DNA of 50,893 nt from Halodesulfovibrio sp. (GCF_025210605.1 NZ_JAOARI010000030.1:1-50893), one strand, 5' to 3'. Counted from the first letter of the stretch, positions 18,034 through 27,251 are shown. A program made the numbers and translations. Notes: generated by a model from the sequence alone, not told the origin.

Positions 18034-18981
18034 TTAAAAATCACGCGGTGCAAAGTCTTCAAATTCCTTTGCAAGCTCTTCCCACAGTTCTTTTTGCTTA
18101 TCGGTTGCAGCTTCAGGAACCACAATTTTAATGCGCACAAACTGATCGCCTTTGTTAGAGCTGCCACCAAGCCCTTTACCACGCAGGCGAAGCTTTCGCC
18201 CACTGGCTGTGCCCGCAGCAATACGCAAATTCACATTTCCATCCAGCGTCGGCACTGTTACTTCTGTACCCAGAGCAGCTTCCCAAGGAGAAAGCGGCAA
18301 CTCAAGCATAACGTTCAGCCCATCAAGGGTGAATCTATGGTGTGCTGCAATCATAACCTTCAAGTACAAGTCACCGGCACCACCGCCTGCGTAGCCCTGA
18401 TCGCCCTGACCGGACAAACGAATGCGCGCACCATCTTTAATGCCCGCAGGAATATTGACTTCCAGTGATTTCGTTCCGCCGCCAGCGTCGGAAAGCGTAA
18501 TAGACTTACGACCACCGTGATACGCTTCTTCTAATGTTAATGATAAAGAAGCTTCCACATCACGACCTCTCTGCGGACGGTTAGCATAGCCGCCACCCTG
18601 ACCACCAAATCCCTGAAAACCACCTGCACCTTGGAAGCCACCGCCTCCACCGAAAATGGTTTCAAAGAAATCACTAAAGTCGCCGCCACCTTGGAAACCA
18701 CCAAAGTTCATATTCTGGTAGCCGCCTCCGCCGCCACCAAAGTGCTGACCTTGCTGCCAGTTTGGACCAAGCTGGTCGTACATACGGCGCTTTTCCGGAT
18801 CTTTCAGCACTTCGTGTGCTTCGTTCACTTCTTTAAATTTCTTTTCTGCTTCGTCATCATTGGGGTTCAAATCAGGATGGTATTTTCGTGCAAGCTTTTT
18901 GAACGCACGAGAAATCTCATCTTTCTCTGCGGTCTTGGAAACACCTAAAATTTTATAATAATCTTTATATTCAACAGACAT
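18034..18981 (-). CDS. cbpA: DnaJ family co-chaperone, CbpA type (no zinc finger)
   Basis: This J-domain protein of about 315 residues should stimulate DnaK. The N-terminal J domain has the key HPD (in KYHPDLNP) and is followed by a long Gly/Phe/Gln-rich linker (about 75-135). Two beta-sandwich client domains follow directly: the CxxCxGxG zinc repeats of true DnaJ are missing, so it is class II/CbpA-like. I start it at ATG 18981, 5 bases after GGGG, rather than the GTG two codons earlier. It is the first gene of the operon with cbpM and clpB, so heat or stress control is likely, but I could not recognise a sigma-32 promoter or CIRCE element upstream. Confidence 0.93.
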   Translation of the reverse strand: MSVEYKDYYKILGVSKTAEKDEISRAFKKLARKYHPDLNPNDDEAEKKFKEVNEAHEVLKDPEKRRMYDQLGPNWQQGQHFGGGGGGYQNMNFGGFQGGGDFSDFFETIFGGGGGFQGAGGFQGFGGQGGGYANRPQRGRDVEASLSLTLEEAYHGGRKSITLSDAGGGTKSLEVNIPAGIKDGARIRLSGQGDQGYAGGGAGDLYLKVMIAAHHRFTLDGLNVMLELPLSPWEAALGTEVTVPTLDGNVNLRIAAGTASGRKLRLRGKGLGGSSNKGDQFVRIKIVVPEAATDKQKELWEELAKEFEDFAPRDF

Positions 18982-19240
18982 GATCACCCCTATCTATGTA
19001 AAATACGTATTTTTTTGACTATCAAATTCGATATGGGCGCCGTGCACACCGGTTTAGTATTACCCAAAGCCAGTACGGGGACTCTTATATTTTCCCACGG
19101 CGCAATCGATACATAAGAATGCTGCGGTTATTCTTTTTCAAAAAACCACAGCTACTTTTCATATGCTGAACAGACACATACAACACTACAATAGGTTCAA
19201 GATCGTTTGAGTCAACCCTGCCCTATTGTAATATTGATAA
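18982..19240. other. Intergenic region upstream of the chaperone operon
   Basis: This stretch should hold the promoter of cbpA-cbpM-clpB. On the minus strand GCCCATAT (around 19033) resembles a sigma-32 -10 box, but no matching CTTGAA lies at the right spacing. A 9-bp imperfect stem (GCTGCGGTT with AACCACAGC, about 19118-19152) has no T run. No gene is seen. Confidence 0.4.
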
Positions 19241-19283
19241 TAAAAAACAGCACATTGCCCTGCAAAATACTCAGGGCAATGTG
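19241..19283 (-). terminator. Intrinsic terminator after the threonine aldolase gene
   Basis: CACATTGCCCTG and CAGGGCAATGTG form a perfect 12-bp stem around a 9-base loop. On the minus strand it is followed by CTGTTTTTTATT. It lies about 170 bases after the aldolase stop, leaving a long 3' untranslated region in which I see no gene. Confidence 0.85.
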
Positions 19284-19455
19284 CCTGTTAAATCTAACTT
19301 ATTTATTTTTATACAAAAGATTGCGATATGCTTCTACTATTGTACGCGCAAGGGGTCTAGCCAGCGATTGCTTCTTACAAAGGAGATTTTTTGCTGATAG
19401 CACAGTAGGGAGAAAAAGGTGGCAGTATCACACGATTACAAGGTAGCAACACACC

Positions 19456-20478
19456 CTATCTACAAATTGTGCGCGCGGCAGCAATAAAACTGTCCACTTC
19501 CTGCTCTGTGGTATCAAAAGAGCAAACAAGGCGTACTTCGTGCGTAAGTTCATCCCATTCATAAAATGCAAATTGCTTGTGCATCTCATCCTGATGCTCT
19601 GGCTGCATGAGCACAAACACTTCGTTTGCTTCAACCTCATTGCAGACAGTCAAGCCAGAAACACCAGCTAACCCTTCTGCAAGACGTTTTGCCATTGCGT
19701 TAGAATGGCTTGCCATTTCAAGCCAAAGACCATCACGCAGCAGCTCTGTAAATTGACAGGATGCAAAGCGCATTTTTGAAAGCAATTGAAGATTTTGCTT
19801 ACGAAGATATTCAAATCCTTCTGAAAGCGTAGAGTCGAAAAAGACCACCGCTTCGCCAAACATCATACCGTTCTTTGTGCCGCCAAACGAAAGCACATCG
19901 ACTCCGGCATCTCGTGTAAACGACGCAACATCCACACCTAACGCAGCCGTTGCATTCGCAATTCGAGCGCCGTCCATATGCAGGTACATGTCATTTTCAT
20001 GCGCAAAGTCGCCCAACGCTTTGACCTCTTGCGGCGTATACACAGCACCATATTCTGTGGACTGTGTGATCGAAATAACTTTAGGCTGACTGTGATGAAC
20101 AACACCTTTCGCTAAAAGAAATGGCTCAACATCTTCAGGCGTCAGCTTACCGTCTTTACAATCCACCGTAAGCAATTTACTGCCCAGCACATTCTCTGGA
20201 GCACCTGTTTCATCAACATTGATATGTGCTATCGTTGAGCAAATCACCGCATGGTACGGCTTCATAATCGAAGACAAACCAAGCACATTTGCACCAGTTC
20301 CGTTAATCATTATATAAGACGCAATATCGTCGCCAAATATTTTTTTAAACGCAGCGTCAGCTGCAGCTGTATATGGGTCATCCCCGTAAGAGCTAACACA
20401 GCCAGTATTTGCAGCGGCTAACGCCTGCATAACACGCGGGTGCACACCAGAATAGTTGTCACTGGCAAAATTAATCAT
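19456..20478 (-). CDS. ltaE: Low-specificity L-threonine aldolase
   Basis: This PLP enzyme cleaves L-threonine or L-allo-threonine to glycine and acetaldehyde. The 340-residue length fits. Motifs include NFASDNYSGVHP at the start, SSYGDDPYT, the HMDGARIANA segment, and the PLP lysine in SFGGTKNGMM. The sequence belongs to the beta-eliminating lyase / threonine aldolase family in the type typical of LtaE. It is a single gene, ending in the terminator at 19241-19283 and preceded by the terminator of the glycosyltransferase gene. Confidence 0.92.
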   Translation of the reverse strand: MINFASDNYSGVHPRVMQALAAANTGCVSSYGDDPYTAAADAAFKKIFGDDIASYIMINGTGANVLGLSSIMKPYHAVICSTIAHINVDETGAPENVLGSKLLTVDCKDGKLTPEDVEPFLLAKGVVHHSQPKVISITQSTEYGAVYTPQEVKALGDFAHENDMYLHMDGARIANATAALGVDVASFTRDAGVDVLSFGGTKNGMMFGEAVVFFDSTLSEGFEYLRKQNLQLLSKMRFASCQFTELLRDGLWLEMASHSNAMAKRLAEGLAGVSGLTVCNEVEANEVFVLMQPEHQDEMHKQFAFYEWDELTHEVRLVCSFDTTEQEVDSFIAAARTICR

Positions 20479-20503
20479 GATCTAGTCCTTTTGCTACCAA
20501 ACA

Positions 20504-20532
20504 TAAAAACAGCCGCTCAAAAAGCAGCTGTT
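20504..20532 (-). terminator. Intrinsic terminator of the glycosyltransferase gene
   Basis: On the minus strand AACAGCTGCT pairs with AGCGGCTGTT (one mismatch) and is followed by TTTTTATG. It lies 30 bases after the glycosyltransferase stop. Confidence 0.8.
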
Positions 20533-20562
20533 CGTTACGATACAATTTCAATAAAAAACAAG

Positions 20563-21663
20563 TTATAATGACGAATACAACGTAAGCGTTTTTTCTAAAA
20601 ATTTCTGACCGGATAATGCAGCAATTTCATGCTGCTGTGATGCACTAATGCGTTTAAGATACACTTCGTCTTTGGCTGCGCGCTCGATAGCTGCCGCCAA
20701 TGCATCAACATCTCCAGCAGTGAACATGGCTTCTTCATCCATAAAATCGGGCATTACACCTACACCTGTCGAAATGAGAGGACGCTGGCACGCCATTATT
20801 TCAAAAGCAGCACGGGCAATTGTTTCTGACCACTTTGATGCAATAACGCCTAAGTCCATTGCGGATATGGCTGCTGCAACATCATCAACCTTTCCTGTGA
20901 TGCAGCAGACTTCTTGCAGATTATTCGCTGCAATCCAAGATTCAACTTCTTTTTGCGATGTCGCAGAGTCAAAGCCTAGAAGCATCAACCGCAAGTGTTT
21001 CATTCCCTTTGCATGATACAACTCAGCAACGGCTTCAATCAACTCTTTTTGCCCTTTAACTTCATCAAAACGCCCAAGCATGGCGACAACAAAGTTTGTA
21101 TCATCATATCCCAGCTGCTTTCTAAAATCGTCCCGCCCTTCTTTGGTGAAAATAAACGTATCCGTATCCACTCCACCAAGAATGGTTGATACTTTGTGCG
21201 CTGGAACATTCAGTTTGGAAGTAAAATGGTTCGCCATAACACTGTTTGTGGCAACTACAGCGTCAGCAACATTTGTATGCAACCACCTGTTGGGCAAATT
21301 ATTCTTCGGTAAGCGTTGGTCACCCCTTGTGCGAACCAGCTTGAACGATTCAAGATACTTACGCAACAAACCCCACAGAATAAAACCTTCACCACGATGA
21401 CAATTAACGATATCTGGAGCAAACTCAGCAATCAGCTTGTGAAGCTGGGCATACGCTCGCATCAGCTTTATCGGATTCGAAGAGTTCAAATCGAAGTGCA
21501 GCGGAGTAAAGCCCCACTCTTTTGCTTTTCGATCCGCATCGGTATCCGGTTCTGTTATAACAAGAGTTTCATGACCTGCTTCACGCAAAAGGCGGGCTAA
21601 GTACAACCCGTACCATGCAGTTGCATTGAACCAGCGTACGTTAATTATCTGTATTGTTTTCAT
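20563..21663 (-). CDS. Glycosyltransferase family 4 protein
   Basis: This is a GT-B fold, retaining glycosyltransferase of 366 residues; donor and acceptor are unknown. The N-terminal Rossmann half covers about 1-180 (with NCHRGEGFILWGLLR and the TNSVMANHF segment). The nucleotide-sugar half has AMLGRFDEVKGQKELIEAV, and the donor-binding E-x7-E motif sits in SETIARAAFEIMA. A lipopolysaccharide or other envelope glycan role is possible, but the gene has no glycan-synthesis neighbours here. It is monocistronic and divergent from the phoH operon. The start lacks a clear ribosome binding site. Confidence 0.85.
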   Translation of the reverse strand: MKTIQIINVRWFNATAWYGLYLARLLREAGHETLVITEPDTDADRKAKEWGFTPLHFDLNSSNPIKLMRAYAQLHKLIAEFAPDIVNCHRGEGFILWGLLRKYLESFKLVRTRGDQRLPKNNLPNRWLHTNVADAVVATNSVMANHFTSKLNVPAHKVSTILGGVDTDTFIFTKEGRDDFRKQLGYDDTNFVVAMLGRFDEVKGQKELIEAVAELYHAKGMKHLRLMLLGFDSATSQKEVESWIAANNLQEVCCITGKVDDVAAAISAMDLGVIASKWSETIARAAFEIMACQRPLISTGVGVMPDFMDEEAMFTAGDVDALAAAIERAAKDEVYLKRISASQQHEIAALSGQKFLEKTLTLYSSL

Positions 21664-22082
21664 CTATGGACTCGTACCAACAGCTCCGCTCGGAAGATAA
21701 AAGCTGCCTTATATGTAATTAATAAAGAGAATTGTGCTAAAACAAATCGATTGTCACAGGGCAACAATACGCAATCTACCAAACTATAACACCTTGTTTT
21801 TACCAGCTTGAAAAACATGGCATGGTATGATGCTTTTGTTTTGAAAACACCGCAGAGCACCACTCCCAAAACTGCCAGCTGCAATTGTAAAGCCCCACAA
21901 ATGCCATTGCGTATGCCACTGCGTCAATACACCGTAACTATGTATTTTATGTTGTCATTATACGAGAAAATTGTAAAATTCTGTTGTAAAATACCTTGAG
22001 TAGACTCATTTCAAAAAACAGGCTACCACACGGGCAGACTATACACATTAACTTTTTCCGCACGCAGGCGGCCAGAACGTAT
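21664..22082. other. Divergent intergenic region, glycosyltransferase / phoH
   Basis: Promoters for both sides should lie here. TTGTCA at about 21953 is a possible -35 for the phoH operon, but the matching -10 is weak. The phoH reading frame stays open back to a TTG at 21996 without a ribosome binding site. I see no convincing small gene. Confidence 0.4.
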
Positions 22083-23081
22083 ATGACACAAACATTAGTG
22101 ACAAAGACTTTAGACTTTGATGACATTCAACTTGCGAACGAGCTTTTTGGTCCGCAAAACAAAAACCTCACAATTATTTCAAAAGAAAGCGGCGTCGATC
22201 TGGACACCAGAGGCACCGCCCTGCATGCAAGCTCAGCCGATGAGGGAGCATTGCACACTGTTCTAAATCTGATCACACAGCTATACGGTCTGCTCAAATC
22301 CGGCAATCCAATATACGCGAAGGATATCACATACGCTTACGGCATGCTCTTGCGTGAACCGGGCGTTGATTTGCAGAAGCTTTTCAAAGATTCAGTCTTT
22401 GTGGTTTCTCCTAAAAAAACTATCGCGCCTAAGACATTAAGCCAGCGTGACTACGTAGCTGCATTGCGTAAAAACGAAATGGTTTTTGCCATTGGACCAG
22501 CCGGAACCGGTAAAACATATCTTGCTGTTGCGATGGCATTATCAATGCTTCTCACTAAGAAAGTGAAAAAAATCATCCTGACAAGACCGGCTGTTGAGGC
22601 GGGTGAGAAATTAGGATTTCTCCCCGGTGATCTTGTGGAAAAAGTTGATCCATATTTGCGTCCTCTCTACGATGCCCTGCATGACATGCTGGATTCTGAA
22701 AAAGTATCCCACATGATCGAAACCGGAATAATTGAGATAGCTCCGTTAGCTTTTATGCGTGGACGCACCTTGAATAACGCATTCGTTATATTGGATGAAG
22801 CGCAAAATACTACCCCTGAGCAGATGAAAATGTTTTTAACACGTATGGGTTACGGTTCCCGCATGGTAGTTACTGGCGATGTTACCCAGATTGATTTACC
22901 TGTATGTGGACAGGGGCGTGCCCCGCGTTCTGGTCTTATTGAGACACAAAGAGTGTTGTCCAACATAGAGGGAATCCGTTTTCTACACTTCCATCAGGAT
23001 GATGTTGTCCGTCATCCTTTAGTTGCAAAAGTTGTTAATGCGTATGAGCGCTATACAGCAGAACTGACAAACAAAGAATAA
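22083..23081 (+). CDS. PhoH family ATPase (PhoH-like, YbeZ type)
   Basis: PhoH/YbeZ proteins are cytoplasmic P-loop ATPases linked to RNA metabolism and ribosome maturation, usually encoded beside ybeY as here. The 332-residue protein has Walker A GPAGTGKT followed by YLAVAMAL, RPAVEAGEKLGFLPGD, the Walker B FVILDEAQNTTPEQMKMFLTRMG, and a VTGDVTQIDLP motif; all are characteristic. I start it at ATG 22083, because the upstream extension to TTG 21996 looks non-protein-like. No strong ribosome binding site supports either start. It is the first gene of a three-gene operon; the next starts 11 bases after its stop. Confidence 0.92.
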   Translation: MTQTLVTKTLDFDDIQLANELFGPQNKNLTIISKESGVDLDTRGTALHASSADEGALHTVLNLITQLYGLLKSGNPIYAKDITYAYGMLLREPGVDLQKLFKDSVFVVSPKKTIAPKTLSQRDYVAALRKNEMVFAIGPAGTGKTYLAVAMALSMLLTKKVKKIILTRPAVEAGEKLGFLPGDLVEKVDPYLRPLYDALHDMLDSEKVSHMIETGIIEIAPLAFMRGRTLNNAFVILDEAQNTTPEQMKMFLTRMGYGSRMVVTGDVTQIDLPVCGQGRAPRSGLIETQRVLSNIEGIRFLHFHQDDVVRHPLVAKVVNAYERYTAELTNKE

Positions 23082-23092
23082 CCGAGCAGGCT

Positions 23093-25375
23093 ATGACTTC
23101 TAAAAGTAAAGCACGCAGTTCAGGGCAAAAAGGAACTACGAAAAAACGCCATTGCAGATCAGCTTATCCACGATTGGGCATTTTCGTTTTTCTTACTGCA
23201 CTGATCGGACTTGCAATTCTTAGCGGAACAAACTTGCGTCCGCCTCTGCCACTCTACGTTGCAGGCGAAGTTGCAGCGCAGGATGTGCTTGCCACACAGA
23301 ACTTACTCTTTGAAGACACCAGTTCAACACTTGCTAAACGTAAGCAGGTTGCCGCACTGCAACCACCAATCTATGATCTTGACCGCTCCCCTATTTCAAA
23401 GATTCAAGATAAATTCCGACTCATTTTCGACTTGATTAACTCACCTATTGCTTCTGCAAGTGAAGAAGATTCTATCCGCTGGCAAATTGAAGAGATCCTT
23501 AACGTTGAAGTCTCTCGTAAGACTTTCAGCCACTGGAAAGAAGAACGGTTCCAGAGTATTTTCTACACGCAAGCACTTCCATATCTTATCGACAAGTTGA
23601 ACAAAGGGATTGTGGCAGACAGTACATTGATGTTGCAAAATAGAAACGGATATCTCATCCGTGACCTTGCACATAACAATGAAACGCTTCACTCTGTTTC
23701 GTTCAAATTGGGTGATCTTGCGTCTATAAAAAAAGGTCTTGTTAAGGAGCTACGGAAAAAGGGAAAAGCACCGCTCCGTACACGTAATGCGGTCTTATCT
23801 CTTGTTTCACCAGTGCTCACTCCGACAATCACTCCAAACAGAGTTGAAACACAGCAGCGAGAGCAGCTGGCAGTCGAGTCAATTGACCCTGTATATTACA
23901 GTATCAAAAAAGGTGAGAGCATCGTTCGCAAAGGCGAACGAGTCACGCTACCGATCCAAATTAAACTGCAAGCGCTGTTAGCGCATAAAAACCAACGCTT
24001 CTTCCCGTATCAAATGCTTGGGGTGTTTATGACAACCCTGTTGCTCGGTGCAGGACTTGCGTTTGAGCGCAGTGGACGCAGGCTAAGCTCGTTGCGTAAT
24101 GAAGATTTGTTCTTCACCACGCTCGTTATCATCCTTTTTGCGGGTGGTGCTAAAGCGTTCACACTCCTTCAGGGACACTTTGATGGGACGCAGCAGGCTG
24201 TTGCCATGCTTCCTATCTTATATCCAGTTGCAGGTGCACTAGGGCTTTCTGGACTTATATTCGGCATCAGACGTTGTAGCGTCATTTCGCTTATTATCAG
24301 CTTCCTTTGCACTGTCATGCTAGGCGGAACAATTGAAATGTTCCTCTTCTATTTTATTGGCAGCATGCTTAATGTATGGCTGGTTCAACACGCAGAAAGC
24401 CGTAAAGACATTGCTCTTAGCGGACTTCCTCTCATGGGCGGGCTGGTAATTACGTGGCTTGGCTTAGCGTTGTATCAACAGTTGGACATGCCTGACATCA
24501 TTGTTGGAGCAACCTTTGCGGCAGCAAACGGTATTATATCGTTGCTAGTTGTGTTTGCGTTAAGCCCTATTATTGAACTTGTCTTCAACTACACAACCCG
24601 CTTTAAGCTAATGGAGTTGATGAACCTTGAGCAGCCATTGCTTCAGGAACTTATGATGAACGCCCCCGGCACCTATCATCATTCACTTATTCTCTCCAAC
24701 CTTGTTGAAGCTGGTGCAAAGTCCATTGGTGCAAACAGCCTGCTCTGTAAAGTCGCAGCGCTGTACCATGACATTGGTAAACTTATAAAGCCTCAGTACT
24801 TCATTGAAAATCAGGGACGTGCAAAAAATCCTCATGACAAATTAACGCCAGCCATGAGTACCCTTATTCTTATTTCGCACGTAAAAAAAGGTGTTGAGCT
24901 TGCTCGCAAGTATCGCCTTGGACACGAGATCGAAGATATTATTCAACAGCATCATGGCACATCTGTTATCCGCTATTTCTATACAAAAGCAGCTGAACAG
25001 GATGATAGCCTATGCAAAGATGACTTCCGTTACCCGGGTCCAAAACCTAAAAGCCGAGAAGCCGCAATTGTTATGCTTGCTGATGCAGTTGAAGCTTCGA
25101 GTCGTGTTCTTGCTGACCCGACGCCAAGCCGCTTGAAGGGGCATATTGACACCATCATCAAAGGAATCTTCTCTGAAGGACAACTGGACGATTCCGAACT
25201 TACTTTTGCCGACTTAACCAAAGTCGGGGAGAGCTTCCACCGAGTTCTTACCGGTATTTTCCACCGAAGAATTGAGTACCCTGAAGAACAGCGTGCGGGG
25301 TGCATCAAGAACCATGAAGAAAAAAACGGTAACGGCGATAAACCTAAAAACGGTCCTGCTCCAGAAGCAGCATAA
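23093..25375 (+). CDS. 7TM-HD phosphohydrolase (YqfF/PgpH family)
   Basis: This is a 760-residue membrane protein: one N-terminal transmembrane segment (about 27-47), an extracytoplasmic 7TMR-HDED domain (about 50-290), seven transmembrane helices (about 300-510) and a cytoplasmic HD domain. The HD pair is H559-D560 (in YHDIGKL); further metal ligands are likely in LISHVKKGVELA, IIQQHHG and MLADAVEASSR. Relatives such as Listeria PgpH hydrolyse c-di-AMP; the substrate here is inferred. The C-terminus is charged and low in complexity. It stands between phoH and ybeY, a gene order common in Desulfovibrio and Firmicutes. Confidence 0.93.
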   Translation: MTSKSKARSSGQKGTTKKRHCRSAYPRLGIFVFLTALIGLAILSGTNLRPPLPLYVAGEVAAQDVLATQNLLFEDTSSTLAKRKQVAALQPPIYDLDRSPISKIQDKFRLIFDLINSPIASASEEDSIRWQIEEILNVEVSRKTFSHWKEERFQSIFYTQALPYLIDKLNKGIVADSTLMLQNRNGYLIRDLAHNNETLHSVSFKLGDLASIKKGLVKELRKKGKAPLRTRNAVLSLVSPVLTPTITPNRVETQQREQLAVESIDPVYYSIKKGESIVRKGERVTLPIQIKLQALLAHKNQRFFPYQMLGVFMTTLLLGAGLAFERSGRRLSSLRNEDLFFTTLVIILFAGGAKAFTLLQGHFDGTQQAVAMLPILYPVAGALGLSGLIFGIRRCSVISLIISFLCTVMLGGTIEMFLFYFIGSMLNVWLVQHAESRKDIALSGLPLMGGLVITWLGLALYQQLDMPDIIVGATFAAANGIISLLVVFALSPIIELVFNYTTRFKLMELMNLEQPLLQELMMNAPGTYHHSLILSNLVEAGAKSIGANSLLCKVAALYHDIGKLIKPQYFIENQGRAKNPHDKLTPAMSTLILISHVKKGVELARKYRLGHEIEDIIQQHHGTSVIRYFYTKAAEQDDSLCKDDFRYPGPKPKSREAAIVMLADAVEASSRVLADPTPSRLKGHIDTIIKGIFSEGQLDDSELTFADLTKVGESFHRVLTGIFHRRIEYPEEQRAGCIKNHEEKNGNGDKPKNGPAPEAA

Positions 25376-25380
25376 ACTCT

Positions 25381-25803
25381 ATGATTACGATAAAAAAAAG
25401 CCAGTCTGTTGACTGGCTTCTTCCCTTTTCGCGCAGTGAATTACGCAATGCAATGGAAGCTATGCTTTCCGCCATCGGACATAGCGGTAAAGACGTTGAA
25501 ATTAATCTTGTCGATGACGCAACCATTGCAGATTTAAACGCGTCTTTCCTTCAATGTGATGGTCCTACCAACATTCTTTCATTTCCAGCTTCTGACGACG
25601 GTAGTACACAAGGCATCGGCTGGTTGGCACTCTCCATGGACACTTTAGAGCGGGAATGCCTTTTATATGGTCAAGAGCGGGCTGAGCATGCCCTACGCCT
25701 CATTGCGCACGGCACACTACACCTTGCAGGATACGACCACGGCGAGGAGATGTTCGCGTTAACTGATGTTGCCCTTGATGCCGGAATCGCCACTCTCCAT
25801 TAA
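25381..25803 (+). CDS. ybeY: Endoribonuclease / rRNA maturation factor YbeY
   Basis: YbeY is a zinc-dependent enzyme that acts in 16S rRNA 3'-end processing and ribosome quality control. The 140-residue protein has the diagnostic H-x3-H-x5-H motif at H110, H114 and H120 (HGTLHLAGYDH), preceded by the NILSFP motif. It is slightly short, ending soon after the motif, as some members do. It starts 5 bases after the stop of the HD protein, so the three genes are almost surely one operon. Confidence 0.95.
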   Translation: MITIKKSQSVDWLLPFSRSELRNAMEAMLSAIGHSGKDVEINLVDDATIADLNASFLQCDGPTNILSFPASDDGSTQGIGWLALSMDTLERECLLYGQERAEHALRLIAHGTLHLAGYDHGEEMFALTDVALDAGIATLH

Positions 25804-25967
25804 TACACTCGTGACGCTCTCGTTGCGAAAAAAATTCCACGAGCACACCTTTATATAGTGCTTTAAGGATACAATAGAGATTATATTCCAAGATAAATCG
25901 TATCCTGCGAAGATTACATACTCTATTAATTCTCTAGACATATACCTAAGATACTTAAGTCTAAAGC

Positions 25968-26001
25968 TAACGCCTTGTAATAAAATTACATGGCGTTTTT
26001 T
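25968..26001 (+). terminator. Intrinsic terminator downstream of ybeY
   Basis: AACGCC-TTGTAAT and ATTACAT-GGCGTT form a long stem around AAA, followed by a run of T. It is about 165 bases after ybeY and is the best candidate to end the phoH operon. Confidence 0.75.
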
Positions 26002-26206
26002 TACTTTCTGAAACTGAAAATTGAAATACTCTCGAACAACTGGGGGACACAGCTTCTACATGCTCTTCATTATATGCATAGTATAGTTTAGTGCACTTAC
26101 AACTGCTAACTATATACAATTTAATGTAAAAAGAACGTTGCCCGACGTTTTTTTTATTGTATAGTAAAAACTCGCACACTATACTTTTTACATATATGAG
26201 CGCAAA
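26002..26206. other. Intergenic region with a second small hairpin
   Basis: This AT-rich stretch precedes the 3D-domain gene. AACGT-TGCCCG-ACGTT followed by eight T (about 26133-26157) is a second terminator-like hairpin. A short transcript could lie between the two hairpins, but no clear promoter supports it. No open frame with a ribosome binding site is seen. Confidence 0.4.
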
Positions 26207-26809
26207 ATGAAACACTGCATCTACATAATTATCTCACTAGTTGTTATAACCATTGTTAATCAACACCAACGAGAGATATCTACACTAAAAAACTTAGTTG
26301 AATCACAGAATCAACTAATTAGTGCTATGCAAATTTCTCAGCGTAATATATCTGTACAAACAAAACTAGCTCTTACAATAGGTCGTAACACACAGCAGTC
26401 ACTACATGACTCCCGTACTAAACGCATTGTAAAAGTCACTGCATATAGTCCGCGAAAGGCAGAGACCGACTCTACTCCGTTTACAACTGCCTATAACACC
26501 AAGGTGCGCCCTGGAATAATTGCAGTATCCCGTGATCTTTTTGCCAAAGGCTGGACATTCGGAAGAAAGGTTTACATCAAGTCTCTGGGAGTATTTACAA
26601 TAGAAGACTTAATGGCAAAACGTAAAAAAAATCAGATTGATATATTCATTCCAGAAACAACAAAAGCCATCGCATTCGGGCGAAAAAACATGGAAGCACA
26701 CTTACTTGCGCAGCCAAGAACACAACAAGAAACGTACACCCATCTCTACCGCTCACCTACGCCAGATTTTTTGCTTGCTGCTGATGACTTTTGCAAAAGA
26801 AGACCATAA
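26207..26809 (+). CDS. Membrane-anchored 3D-domain protein
   Basis: The 200-residue protein has an N-terminal hydrophobic anchor (about 4-17), a short polar helix (about 18-70), and a 3D domain (about 72-160), named for three conserved aspartates and found in MltA-type lytic transglycosylases and related cell-wall proteins. The likely three are D110 (in AVSRD), D134 (in TIEDLM) and D145 (in NQIDIF), with the typical KGW-x-FGRKVYI and VTAYSP segments. A periplasmic role on peptidoglycan is plausible, but no catalytic activity can be read from the sequence. It is a single gene with a terminator just after it. Confidence 0.78.
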   Translation: MKHCIYIIISLVVITIVNQHQREISTLKNLVESQNQLISAMQISQRNISVQTKLALTIGRNTQQSLHDSRTKRIVKVTAYSPRKAETDSTPFTTAYNTKVRPGIIAVSRDLFAKGWTFGRKVYIKSLGVFTIEDLMAKRKKNQIDIFIPETTKAIAFGRKNMEAHLLAQPRTQQETYTHLYRSPTPDFLLAADDFCKRRP

Positions 26810-26840
26810 ACACAGCTAACTCATCCTAACCACGCCAAAC

Positions 26841-26872
26841 AAAACGCCTCAGAAATGTTTCTGAGGCGTTTT
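26841..26872. terminator. Bidirectional terminator, 3D-domain gene / zinc-ribbon gene
   Basis: AAAACGCCTCAGAAA and TTTCTGAGGCGTTTT form a perfect 15-bp stem, A-rich on one side and T-rich on the other. It lies between two convergent genes and can serve both. Confidence 0.88.
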
Positions 26873-26898
26873 GCCTGTACAACAAGTAGCCACTATTA

Positions 26899-27057
26899 TT
26901 AAATACTGTGGTCTACCATATCCTTTTTCAAAATCAATTGCTCGTTGCAATAGGGGCAAACCATGTCTATCACGCGCCCGTCTCCATGGACTGAACGGAT
27001 TCTGCACCGAAAAACTTTTCGACAATAAGGACATCGGACTTTCTTTTCCATATACAT
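26899..27057 (-). CDS. Small zinc-ribbon protein, 52 residues
   Basis: A 52-codon reading frame on the minus strand encodes a compact, highly charged protein with CPYC at 9-12, an extra C18, and a second CPYC at 34-37: a two-knuckle zinc ribbon. AGGAG stands 3 bases before the first ATG (27057) and 9 bases before the third codon (27051, also ATG), so the start may be either. The gene ends 27 bases before the bidirectional terminator. Small zinc ribbons of this size bind nucleic acids or partner proteins; no specific family is assigned. The two CPYC pairs, the ribosome binding site and the terminator together make a real gene likely. Confidence 0.75.
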   Translation of the reverse strand: MYMEKKVRCPYCRKVFRCRIRSVHGDGRVIDMVCPYCNEQLILKKDMVDHSI

Positions 27058-27251
27058 TTTCTCCTGTCTTTCCCCCGCCTCTAGAATATAAAGGAATACT
27101 CACAGATGCAACTGTAAAACACTAGAACACTTGCTAGATTAGCAAAACGCTCGCTCTGCAAGGCTTTCTGTAATTGCGTCAACCTTGACCTTATGCACCT
27201 CAAGAACTAAACAAGTCTGGCACTTCATTATTCTTCAACTGCGAGCACTGC

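Noticed and set aside
19028..19040. Sigma-32-like -10 box before the chaperone operon
   Set aside because: No matching -35 element at proper spacing was found on the minus strand.
21996..22082. N-terminal extension of PhoH from a TTG codon
   Set aside because: No ribosome binding site and atypical composition; the ATG at 22083 fits the family better.
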